A DNA stretch of 64,000 nt from AP-15 sp963737145. GTDB lineage: Bacteria; Pseudomonadota; Alphaproteobacteria; ATCC43930; CGMCC-115725. The stretch's first letter is position 1, and each line of letters starts with the position of its first letter. The notes beneath the pieces are model-generated. The model made no database searches and had not been told where the DNA came from. It worked only from the letters and a program-made list of their open reading frames with translations. The position numbers were made by a program, and so were the translations under genes. Positions 8,797 to 15,751 of this stretch are shown piece after piece. The DNA is taken from positions 868,001 to 932,000 of the forward strand of contig CAVTRO010000007.1 in NCBI GenBank assembly GCA_963737145.1, given 5' to 3'.

Positions 8797-9360
8797 ATGG
8801 CGGGCATGAGCGAGATCACGATCCGGCCGGCGCGGCCGGGAGACGCGTGCGGCATAGCCCGGCTCGATGTCGAGACCTGGCGCACGAGCTATGCCGGGGT
8901 GCTCTCCACGGCCTACCTCGTCGGATTGTCGGAACGGCGCCGCGAAGCAGGATGGCGCGGCGCGATCCTGCGGGAGCCGCGGGATGTGCGAGTCGCGGTC
9001 GGTTCGAACGGCGCCATCCTCGGTTTTGGCAGCTGCGGACCCAATCGCGGGGACCGCTCCTTCACCGGTGAAGTGTTCACGCTTTACGTCGCCCCGGATT
9101 GGCAGAACCAGGGGATCGGCCGACGGCTGCTGATTGCGTTGTTCCGCCGGCTCGTTGCTGCAGGGCGGCGGTCGGCGATCCTGTGGGTGCTGCGCGAAAA
9201 TCCGTCTCGGTTCTTCTATGAGCGGCTCGGCGCCCGGCAAGTGAGCCGAAAGCCGATCGCCGTCGGCGGCACGGCGATAGACGCCATCGCCTATGGCTGG
9301 CCGGATCTCCCCGGTTTTCTCGCCGAAGTCTCCAGCGAGGACCGCGAGTCCGAGCCCTGA
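8797..9360 (+). CDS. GNAT family N-acetyltransferase
   Basis: A 187-residue single-domain protein. ITIRPARPGDACGIARLDVETWRTSY is the GNAT N-terminal strand and helix. LYVAPDWQNQGIGRRLL carries the acetyl-CoA-binding QxxGIG motif near residues 105-112. ENPSRFFYERLGARQVSRKPI is the usual C-terminal 'FYERLGF' region. The acceptor substrate cannot be told. It is divergent from the IalB gene and converges on ccmG, its stop only 7 bases from the ccmG stop. A start at the second ATG (residue 4) is equally possible. Confidence 0.88.
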   Translation: MAGMSEITIRPARPGDACGIARLDVETWRTSYAGVLSTAYLVGLSERRREAGWRGAILREPRDVRVAVGSNGAILGFGSCGPNRGDRSFTGEVFTLYVAPDWQNQGIGRRLLIALFRRLVAAGRRSAILWVLRENPSRFFYERLGARQVSRKPIAVGGTAIDAIAYGWPDLPGFLAEVSSEDRESEP

Positions 9361-9367
9361 CCCAGAG

Positions 9368-9907
9368 CTATTCGGACCGACCAATTTGCTGGATCAGGGG
9401 GAGGATCTCGTTTTTGACGTCCTCTGCGGTCAATGGACCGACGTGGCGAAGGCGGATGTGGCCGGTGGCGTCCACGATATAAGTCTCCGGCACACCGTAA
9501 ACCCCAAAATCGATTGCGGTCGTGCCGTTGCGGTCGACCCCGATATGGCCGAACGGGTCGCCGAGGCGTTCCAGAAACCGGCGCGTGTCCTCGGGCTTGT
9601 CCTTATAGGCGATGCCGTCGAGCGTGACCCCGGGGAGGCGGCGCAGCGCCATCAGCTCGGGGTGCTCTTCGCGGCACGGAGCGCACCAGGACGCGAAGAA
9701 GTTGACGAGGGTCACCCGCCCGTCGAGGTCGTTGCGCGCCAACCCTTTAGCGCTCTCGTAAAGGCCGGGCAACGCGAAACCGGGCGCCGGGCGGTCGATC
9801 AATGCCGACGGCAGCAGGTGCGGATCATGCCTCAAACCGACCGCAAATGCAGTGATCAGCACGGCAAAAAGGGCGACCGGCAACAGGAAGATGAGCTTGC
9901 GTCCCAT
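9368..9907 (-). CDS. ccmG: Thiol:disulfide interchange protein CcmG/DsbE
   Basis: A membrane-anchored periplasmic thioredoxin-like protein that keeps apocytochrome c cysteines reduced for heme attachment. The 179-residue protein has one N-terminal membrane segment (LIFLLPVALFAVLITAFAVGL), then FALPGLYE and the active site WCAPC in VNFFASWCAPCREEHPEL. YGVPETYIVDATGHIR carries the cis-proline. It is last in the ccmABCDEG run, 3 bases after ccmE. The partners ccmF, ccmH and ccmI are not in the window. Confidence 0.95.
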   Translation of the reverse strand: MGRKLIFLLPVALFAVLITAFAVGLRHDPHLLPSALIDRPAPGFALPGLYESAKGLARNDLDGRVTLVNFFASWCAPCREEHPELMALRRLPGVTLDGIAYKDKPEDTRRFLERLGDPFGHIGVDRNGTTAIDFGVYGVPETYIVDATGHIRLRHVGPLTAEDVKNEILPLIQQIGRSE

Positions 9908-9910
9908 GGA

Positions 9911-10390
9911 TCATTTCTTCTGGGCCATTCCGGCCGGCGCCGTACCACCCGCGCCGCCCTCCTGCCAATGCCCGCTCTTCTTCAGCGCGTCGACAACCTC
10001 GCGCGGCATGTAGTTCTCGTCGTGCTTGGCCAGCACGCTCGATGCGGCGAACACTCCGTCGGGGCGCAATTTTCCCTCGGCGACAGCGCCTTGTCCCTCG
10101 CGGAAGAGATCCGGCAGCAGGCCCTGGTAGACGACTGCGACATCATTCGCGCCGTCGCTGATGCGGAACGAGACGCTGCGCCCCTCGGAGCCGCGCGACA
10201 GGCTGTGCGCCTCGACCAGACCACCGATCCGCACCCGGCGATCCGCCGCGACCGCCTTTGCCTTCAACTCGCTCGGGCTGTAGAAAAATACGAGACTGTC
10301 GTTGAACGCGCTCAACACCAGCACCGTGGCTCCGCCGAGAGCCGCCATGCCGAACGCCAGCAACCCCAATCTCTGCTGCTTGCGGGTCAT
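9911..10390 (-). CDS. ccmE: Cytochrome c maturation heme chaperone CcmE
   Basis: A periplasmic membrane-anchored chaperone that carries heme covalently on a histidine and passes it to CcmF/H. 159 residues: an N-terminal anchor (LGLLAFGMAALGGATVLVLSAF), then FFYSPSEL, the beta-barrel stretch RRVRIGGLV, and AKHDENYMP, where the heme-binding His sits. The start ATG overlaps the ccmD stop as ATGA (10387-10390), so translation is coupled. An upstream in-frame extension would cover ccmD and is rejected. Confidence 0.96.
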   Translation of the reverse strand: MTRKQQRLGLLAFGMAALGGATVLVLSAFNDSLVFFYSPSELKAKAVAADRRVRIGGLVEAHSLSRGSEGRSVSFRISDGANDVAVVYQGLLPDLFREGQGAVAEGKLRPDGVFAASSVLAKHDENYMPREVVDALKKSGHWQEGGAGGTAPAGMAQKK

Positions 10391-10560
10391 CGTCTCCTGC
10401 GGGGATCCTGCTGCAGCCGCTCCAGCGCGGCGGCGCTCTCGCGGTAGCGCCGCCAGGAGAATAAGGCGAGACCCCCGAGAACCGCAAAGGCGACCCCGTA
10501 GGCCGGCCACACGAAAGCAGCGTAACCCCCCATCGCGAGAAACGCGCCGATGTCCCCCAT
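10387..10560 (-). CDS. ccmD: Heme exporter protein CcmD
   Basis: A small 57-residue membrane protein with one hydrophobic helix: FLAMGGYAAFVWPAYGVAF, then VLGGLALFSWRRYR, and a charged C-terminal tail. The 'GGYAAFVWPAYG' motif is characteristic of CcmD, which with CcmABC releases holo-CcmE. It starts at ATG 10560, overlapping the ccmC stop by one base, and its stop overlaps the ccmE start. Identified from its position and motif. Confidence 0.93.
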   Translation of the reverse strand: MGDIGAFLAMGGYAAFVWPAYGVAFAVLGGLALFSWRRYRESAAALERLQQDPRRRR

Positions 10561-11336
10561 CAAGGCACCGCGGTTCGGGCCGAAACGGCCCGCTCGCGCT
10601 CGGGACGCGGAGCGCGCACGGCACCTGCATTGAGCCGCAGCGCCATTGCCTTGCGCTCGTTGAGCGCGGTTCTCATGCGCACCATCAGCAGCACGGCAAA
10701 CAGCAATGTGAACCCCACAGCCATGATCAGCAGCGGGGTGAGCATCGAGGTGTCGATTGTGGGGCCGCCGATCCGCATGACACTGGCCGGCTGGTGCAGG
10801 GTGTTCCACCAATCGACGGAGAATTTGATGATCGGCAGGTTGACCACCCCGACCAGCGCCAGCACCGCGGCCGCCCTGCCGCCCCGCGAGGGATCGTCGA
10901 AGGCGTTCGCCAGCGCGATGTAGCCGAGGTAGAGAAAGAACAAGATCAGCACCGAGGTGAGCCGGGCGTCCCACACCCACCAGGCGCCCCACATCGGGCG
11001 CCCCCACAGCGAGCCGGTGGTGAGGCAGACGAACGTGAACGCGGCGCCGATCGGAGCGGCCGCGCGGGCCGCCACTTCGGCCAGCGGATGCCGCCAGACG
11101 AGCGCAACCGCGCTCGCGACTGCGACGAACAGATAGACGCTGAGGGCCATCCACGCAGCCGGGACATGCACGTACATAATCCGTACCGTGTCGCCCTGCT
11201 GATAATCCGGCGGGGCCACGACGAGGGACCAGAAAAGGCCGACGACAAGGACGACCAAGGCCGCGCAGCCGCACCACGGCACAGCCTTGGCGCTCAGCCG
11301 CATAAAACGCGCCGGGTTGGCGAGCCAATTCATCAT
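10560..11336 (-). CDS. ccmC: Heme exporter/handling protein CcmC
   Basis: A 258-residue polytopic membrane protein that presents heme to CcmE. It carries the tryptophan-rich periplasmic motif WGRPMWGAWWVWDARLTS. Two conserved histidines flank it (VRIMYVHVPAAW near 55 and NTLHQPASV near 180), as in the heme handling protein superfamily. About six membrane segments are visible. The C-terminus has an Arg-rich extension of roughly 25 residues. It lies between ccmB (55-base gap) and ccmD (1-base overlap). Confidence 0.95.
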   Translation of the reverse strand: MMNWLANPARFMRLSAKAVPWCGCAALVVLVVGLFWSLVVAPPDYQQGDTVRIMYVHVPAAWMALSVYLFVAVASAVALVWRHPLAEVAARAAAPIGAAFTFVCLTTGSLWGRPMWGAWWVWDARLTSVLILFFLYLGYIALANAFDDPSRGGRAAAVLALVGVVNLPIIKFSVDWWNTLHQPASVMRIGGPTIDTSMLTPLLIMAVGFTLLFAVLLMVRMRTALNERKAMALRLNAGAVRAPRPERERAVSARTAVP

Positions 11337-11391
11337 CGCTGCTCAAATGTAATGCCGATTTTGCGTCAAGTCAGCGTCGGCGATGCCGCGC

Positions 11392-12057
11392 TTACTCCAG
11401 CGCCTGGCGTAACGCCGCAGCGCTCGCCCATGGACAGAGCGCCAGAGCCGCCAACGTGACGGCGCCGAGGATCAGCAGATAAGCGCGCGCGCCGCTGCCG
11501 GAAGCGCCCGCTTCGACCGCCCCGGCGCCAAAAATCAGCGGCGGTATGTAGAGCGGCAGAACGAGCAGCGACAGCACGACGCCCTGCCGCCGGGCCCCCA
11601 GGCTCAACGCCGCGGCGACGCTGCCGATCAGGCTCAATGCCGGGGTGCCGATCAACAGGCTCGCGAACAAGGTCGCGATCGACCCCGGATCGAGATCGAC
11701 AAGGAGGGCTAGAAAAGGGCTGGTCAGCGCCAGCGGCAGGCCGGTCGCCACCCAATGCGCGGCGCATTTTGCGAGCACCGCAAGCTCGAGAGGGAGGCTC
11801 GAAAGGGCCAACAGATCGAGCTCGCCGTCCTGGTAATCCGCCTCGAACAGCCGGTCGAGCGACAACAGAGCCGCGAGCAATGCCGCCACCCAGATAATGC
11901 CGGCTCCGATGCGTTGCAGAACCTCCGGCTCGGGACCGACGCCGAACGGGAACAACACGACAGCGAGAACAAAGAACCCGATGACGAGACCGGTGTCGCC
12001 GCCTTGGCGCAGGGCGAGGCTCAGATCGCGCCGGAAGAGGCCGAGAAACGCCGCCAT
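11392..12057 (-). CDS. ccmB: Heme exporter permease CcmB
   Basis: A 221-residue integral membrane subunit of the CcmAB(CD) ABC complex that drives release of heme-loaded CcmE. FRRDLSLALRQGGD at the N-terminus, FFVLAVVLFPFGVGPEPE, and DRLFEADYQDGELDLL are CcmB signatures. Six hydrophobic segments are visible, ending in ILGAVTLAALALCPWA. It follows ccmA by two bases on the same strand. Confidence 0.95.
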   Translation of the reverse strand: MAAFLGLFRRDLSLALRQGGDTGLVIGFFVLAVVLFPFGVGPEPEVLQRIGAGIIWVAALLAALLSLDRLFEADYQDGELDLLALSSLPLELAVLAKCAAHWVATGLPLALTSPFLALLVDLDPGSIATLFASLLIGTPALSLIGSVAAALSLGARRQGVVLSLLVLPLYIPPLIFGAGAVEAGASGSGARAYLLILGAVTLAALALCPWASAAALRQALE

Positions 12058-12059
12058 CC

Positions 12060-12722
12060 TCAGCCGGCGGCTGCATCGTCCAATAGCGGCGCAAATTCAT
12101 CGAGGCGGATGGCGGTGGCGGCGCCGATGTCGATCGGCGTGTGGCTGGCGACGACGACGCGTCCGCCGGCGGCGCGATGCTCGGCGATCGCCTGTTCGAG
12201 CCGCGATTGGTTTTCATGGTCGAGCGCGCTGGTCGGTTCGTCGAGCAGCCAGATCGGCGCCGGCGCCACGATCAGACGGGCGAGCGCCACCCTGCAGCGC
12301 TGCCCCGCGGAAAGCCAGCGGCAGGGCCAGTCGGCAACCCCGTCGAGGTCGAATGCGGCCAGCGCCGCTTCGAGGAGGCGCGGCGCCCGGCTCGCCTGCG
12401 TACCCCGAAGCGCTGCCCAGAACGTGAGCGTCTCGCGCGGTGTAAGGCCGGGTTTGATGCCATCCTGATGGCCGACAAAGTCCAATTGCGCGCGATAGGC
12501 GGCGCTCTCGGCCTCGACTGGCGCAGCGCCCCACAGGAGACGGCCGCTGGCCGGCATGATCAGTGTGGCGAGGACACGCAACAGGCTGGTCTTGCCGCTG
12601 CCGTTCGCTCCGGTGAGCAACAGAGCGCCCCCTGCCGGCAGGCGAAACGAGAGCCCGGCAAAGACCAGACGCTCACCGCGCCGGCAAGCGAGACCTTCGG
12701 CAACCAGATCGGGTTTGGTCAA
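12060..12722 (-). CDS. ccmA: Heme exporter ATPase CcmA
   Basis: A 220-residue ATPase of the cytochrome c maturation ABC complex. Walker A is GANGSGKTS, the signature region is WLSAGQRCRVALARL (LSAGQ, typical of CcmA), Walker B is IWLLDEPTSALD, and the H-loop is VVVASHTP. The first codon is TTG at 12720-12722 with no clear Shine-Dalgarno. It lies only 13 bases past an intrinsic terminator (12736-12772), so ccm expression may depend on readthrough of the structured leader described separately. Confidence 0.93.
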   Translation of the reverse strand: MTKPDLVAEGLACRRGERLVFAGLSFRLPAGGALLLTGANGSGKTSLLRVLATLIMPASGRLLWGAAPVEAESAAYRAQLDFVGHQDGIKPGLTPRETLTFWAALRGTQASRAPRLLEAALAAFDLDGVADWPCRWLSAGQRCRVALARLIVAPAPIWLLDEPTSALDHENQSRLEQAIAEHRAAGGRVVVASHTPIDIGAATAIRLDEFAPLLDDAAAG

Positions 12723-12735
12723 AGCGCGCAGCGGG

Positions 12736-12772
12736 AAAAAAAGCGGCTCCGGTGGGGGAATACCGGAGCCGC
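12736..12772 (-). terminator. Intrinsic terminator upstream of ccmA
   Basis: On the minus strand, stem GCGGCTCCGGT (12772-12762), an 8-base C-rich loop, and ACCGGAGCCGC (12753-12743) form a perfect 11-bp hairpin, followed directly by seven Us. This is the strongest Rho-independent terminator in the window. It lies 13 bases before the ccmA start codon. Confidence 0.85.
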
Positions 12773-12840
12773 GTGGCCACGGTCGAATTGCTCGACCGAG
12801 TACGAGGTTTGGGGGACAAACCTGTAAGGATTAACCTTAC
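12736..12840 (-). ncRNA. Structured leader or small RNA ahead of the ccm operon
   Basis: Read on the minus strand, about 105 bases fold into four consecutive perfect hairpins. They are GTAAGG/CCTTAC (12840-12824), AGGTTTG/CAAACCT (12823-12805, C-rich loop), GGTCGA/TCGACC (12797-12781), and the 11-bp terminator hairpin with its U-tract. A TATATA box 7 bases upstream of the first hairpin could place the start at about 12840. It may be a free-standing sRNA or an attenuator controlling ccmA-G. The structure is seen directly; the function is inferred. It was not recognised as a known RNA family. Confidence 0.6.
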
Positions 12841-12844
12841 GCAT

Positions 12845-12854
12845 CCTATATAGG
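12845..12854 (-). promoter_or_regulatory. Candidate -10 box for the leader RNA
   Basis: The palindrome CCTATATAGG contains TATATA (minus strand 12852-12847), spaced 6-7 bases from the first leader hairpin. No convincing -35 hexamer is seen at 16-18 bases, so this is tentative. A palindromic operator is an alternative reading. Confidence 0.35.
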
Positions 12855-12904
12855 GCGTCGATTGGGACGTTGGTTTGAAAAAATTGTGACCTTTTTGGTG
12901 ACGG

Positions 12905-14155
12905 TCAAGTCAATTTCCGTCGATCCTCGATCAGCTTGCCGTCGGCGGGCAGGCTGCCTTCCGGCACGCGGCTAACGGTGCCGCGCATTTTCGTCACGGC
13001 CTGAAGGCTGTCAGCGATGAGGCCCAGATCCTGCGCCGGCTCGCCGAGTTCGGCCAGCAGGGTCATTTCGTCGGTGCTGCGCGGCCGCTCCACCACGAGG
13101 CGGGCACGGATGATCGACTTATGGCGCCGCAGAATTTCGGCGACCTGCTCGGGGTGGACGAACATGCCGCGCACCTTGGTGGTCTGGTCGGCGCGGCCGA
13201 GCCACCCCTTTATCCGATGGTTTGTCCGGCCGCATGGGCTCGGACCCGGCAGCATCGCCGACAGATCGCCGGTGGCAAAGCGGATCAGCGGATATTCCGG
13301 CGTCAACGTCGTTACGACGACCTCGCCGACTTCGCCGGGAGCCACCGGCTCCCCGGTGCCCGGCAGGACCAGCTCGAGAATGATCCCCTCGTCGACCACC
13401 ATGCCCTCGCAGACCTCGCCGTCCGGGCTCGTGCTCTCATAAGCGATGATGCCGATATCCGCCGTCCCGTAGCACTGCAGCACGCCGAGCCCGCGGCTGC
13501 GGAATTCGGCGCGCAATGCCGACGGCAGGGCTTCCGCCCCGACCAGCGCCTTCTTCAATGAGGAAACATCGCCGCCCTCGCTCGCCGCGCGGTCGAGCAG
13601 GATTTTCAGGAAGGACGGCGTCCCAATATAGCCGACCGGCCGCAGATCAGCGATCGTGCGCAATTGCTGCTCGGTCTGACCGGTGCCGGCCGGGATCACC
13701 GGGCAGCCGAGCGCCTCGGCGCCGCTCTCGACCATCGCACCCGCCGGGGTCAGGTGATACGAAAAGGCGTTGTGGACGAGATCGCCGGCACGAAACCCGG
13801 CGGCGAAAAGGGCCCGCGCAAAGCGCCAGTAATCGGGCCGCCGGCCCTCCGGTTCATAGATCGGTCCGGGCGACACGAACACCCGGCGAAGTGCGGATAG
13901 CGGTTGTGCGACAAACCCGCCAAACGGCGGATCGTTGCGTTGCAATTCGATGAGTTCGGATTTTCGCGTCAGCGGCAGTTCGGCCAAGCTGCGTCGGTCA
14001 ATCACATCTTCCGGATGAACCCCGGCGAGCAGTTGGCGATACGCCGGCGCGCGCTCCTTTGCCGCCGCAATGACCTGCGGCAGCGCCGACATCAAAGCTG
14101 CTTCGCGCTCGGCCGGATCGCGCGTCTCGAGGGTGTCGTAGAACTGCGTCGCCAC
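12905..14155 (-). CDS. PaaK-like AMP-forming acyl/aryl-CoA ligase
   Basis: A 416-residue adenylate-forming enzyme of the phenylacetate-CoA ligase family; it would couple a carboxylic acid to CoA through an acyl-AMP. FVSPGPIYEPEGR occupies the P-loop position. CYGTADIGIIAYEST matches the A5 'YG.tE' motif, VVVTTLTPEYPLIRFATGDLS gives the Asp of A7, and GRADQTTKVRGMFVHPEQV covers A8. The substrate is not predictable. GTG at 14155 was chosen because GGAGGGAGG lies just upstream. No other paa genes are nearby. Confidence 0.85.
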   Translation of the reverse strand: MATQFYDTLETRDPAEREAALMSALPQVIAAAKERAPAYRQLLAGVHPEDVIDRRSLAELPLTRKSELIELQRNDPPFGGFVAQPLSALRRVFVSPGPIYEPEGRRPDYWRFARALFAAGFRAGDLVHNAFSYHLTPAGAMVESGAEALGCPVIPAGTGQTEQQLRTIADLRPVGYIGTPSFLKILLDRAASEGGDVSSLKKALVGAEALPSALRAEFRSRGLGVLQCYGTADIGIIAYESTSPDGEVCEGMVVDEGIILELVLPGTGEPVAPGEVGEVVVTTLTPEYPLIRFATGDLSAMLPGPSPCGRTNHRIKGWLGRADQTTKVRGMFVHPEQVAEILRRHKSIIRARLVVERPRSTDEMTLLAELGEPAQDLGLIADSLQAVTKMRGTVSRVPEGSLPADGKLIEDRRKLT

Positions 14156-14253
14156 CCGAACCCTCCCTCCGCTGCAGCCGTCAAACCAGCGCAATCTGCT
14201 CCCGTCAGAACCGCCGCATCAAGCTCCAACGAATAGGGCCGACTCAACGCAGA

Positions 14254-14280
14254 AGACCCGCCGGTTGCGCCGGCGGGTCT
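14254..14280. terminator. Hairpin between minus-strand genes
   Basis: Stem AGACCCGCCGG (14254-14264), loop TTGCG, CCGGCGGGTCT (14270-14280). It lies downstream of the small secreted protein gene on the minus strand. The stem is strong but no real U-tract follows, so it may act with Rho or as an RNA-stabilising hairpin. Confidence 0.5.
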
Positions 14281-14320
14281 CGAAGGAAGGATATATTGGC
14301 GCGTGTGCGCCGCGCGATTC

Positions 14321-14623
14321 CTAGTTTGGCTTAGGACCAAGAGTGGAGGTGTATGGATGGCGGGTCGGGGAATTGTCGCCCTCGGTCGCCTGATAATGCT
14401 CGTCTTTGCCCGAGGAATGCGATCCTGGCTGCGGGCCGACCGATGTCGAATAGGGATGCTGCCAGTTATCGGTTCCATAAGTGGAAGAAGAGGGTGGCGT
14501 AACTGCCGGAGCCGTTGCAGGGCTGCTCGGCGGCAGCGACGTGACCGACTGGGCGTGCGCGACTGCCGCGGCGCCGGCCAATAGCCCTAAACTCACAACG
14601 GCCGATTTGAGCAAGCTCGACAT
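14321..14623 (-). CDS. Small secreted protein with HPY(S/T) repeat
   Basis: A 100-residue hypothetical protein. The signal peptide (LLKSAVVSLGLLAGAAAVAHAQ) is followed by a Ser/Pro/Thr-rich mature part. That part carries two near copies of a short motif, HPYSTSVGPQP and HPYTSTLGPKP, the second at the very C-terminus. Start ATG 14623 has GGAGG upstream. No known domain was recognised; the composition suggests an unstructured periplasmic or surface protein. It is divergent from the LysR gene, which could regulate it. Confidence 0.65.
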   Translation of the reverse strand: MSSLLKSAVVSLGLLAGAAAVAHAQSVTSLPPSSPATAPAVTPPSSSTYGTDNWQHPYSTSVGPQPGSHSSGKDEHYQATEGDNSPTRHPYTSTLGPKPN

Positions 14624-14710
14624 AGCGGCGTCCTCCAGATCCTCTGTTGGTTCCCCAGAAGGCTGCCTCAAGTTGCTGTTGCACGCCAATGATAATTGTG
14701 CATCGCACGC

Positions 14711-15682
14711 ATGAATGATCTGCATTTCCACGCACTCGATCTGAACCTGCTGCGGGTCTTCGATACGCTAATCGAGGAACGCAGCGTCACGCGCGCCGGC
14801 GAACGGCTCGGGTTGAGCCAGTCGGCAATCAGCCATGCGCTGAACCGGCTGCGCTATGTGCTCCACGATGAACTGTTCGTGCGGGTGGCGGACGGCATGC
14901 GACCGACGCCGCGGGCCGCCGAAATCGCTCCGCGCCTGCGCGAGGGGCTGCTGCAGCTTCAGCTGGCGCTCGGGCCCACCGAATTCGTGCCCGAACGGAC
15001 AGAGCGGCGTTTCACGATCGCCTGCGGCGAGTATGTCGGCACGGTGCTGGTTCCGGGTTTTATTGCCCGGGTGCGGGCTCTTGCGCCAAATGCCGAACTG
15101 CGCATTCGGCCGAGCAATATGGGAGTAACGGAAGCGCTGCTCGCCGGTCGCATCGACCTCGCGATCGGTAGCTTCAGACGAGTGCCCGAGCCCTTCCTCT
15201 GCGAAACCTTGTTTCAGGAGACCCGGGTCTGGGTACTGAGCGCCGATCACCCGGCAGCGCGCAGCGAACTGACCCTCGAACGCCTCGCCTCACTGTCGCA
15301 TCTGATCATTTCCGCGACCGGAGAGGACGAGCACGCGATCAACGGCTATGTCAGTGACCATGGCCTCGAGCGGCTGGTCACCCGCAGCGAAGTCGGGTTG
15401 CTGCAAGGTGCGCTGGCGGCGCGCGGATTACGCCGGGTGGTCGGCCTGACGACGCCGCATTTCCCGGCCGCCCTCGCAGTCGTTAGCCAGTCCGACATGG
15501 CGGCGCCGCTGCCGCGCCGTCTCGCGGCGGCCTTCGCCGAGCCATACCGCCTCCAGCTGTTCGAACCTCCCTATACCTCGCCGCCGTTCGACATCATGGC
15601 ATTGTGGCACCGCGACCATGGCGCGGACCGAGGGGTCGTCTGGCTGCGGAATGTCTTGCGCGAGGTCGCGGCGGGTCTGTGA
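14711..15682 (+). CDS. LysR-family transcriptional regulator
   Basis: A 323-residue regulator with an N-terminal winged helix-turn-helix (DLNLLRVFDTLIEERSVTRA, then LSQSAISHALNRLR, residues about 8-58). The LysR effector-binding domain follows (RRFTIACGEYVGTVLVPGF and onward) and ends in IMALWHRDHGADRGVVWLRN, as in NodD/LinR-type members. LysR proteins usually act on a divergent neighbour; here that is the small HPY-repeat secreted protein. The inducer is unknown. ATG 14711 gives the normal N-terminus. Confidence 0.92.
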   Translation: MNDLHFHALDLNLLRVFDTLIEERSVTRAGERLGLSQSAISHALNRLRYVLHDELFVRVADGMRPTPRAAEIAPRLREGLLQLQLALGPTEFVPERTERRFTIACGEYVGTVLVPGFIARVRALAPNAELRIRPSNMGVTEALLAGRIDLAIGSFRRVPEPFLCETLFQETRVWVLSADHPAARSELTLERLASLSHLIISATGEDEHAINGYVSDHGLERLVTRSEVGLLQGALAARGLRRVVGLTTPHFPAALAVVSQSDMAAPLPRRLAAAFAEPYRLQLFEPPYTSPPFDIMALWHRDHGADRGVVWLRNVLREVAAGL

Positions 15683-15698
15683 CCGCATGGCACACAAC

Positions 15699-15727
15699 AA
15701 AAAGGCCCGCCGACAGCGCCGGCGGGC
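15699..15727 (-). terminator. Terminator for the porin gene
   Basis: Arms GCCCGCCG (15705-15712) and CGGCGGGC (15720-15727). On the minus strand the hairpin is followed by CCTTTTTG, an intrinsic-terminator signature, 25 bases after the porin stop. It may also block transcription from the convergent LysR gene. Confidence 0.75.
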
Positions 15728-15751
15728 TTCAAAGCTGGATACTTGTTCTCG

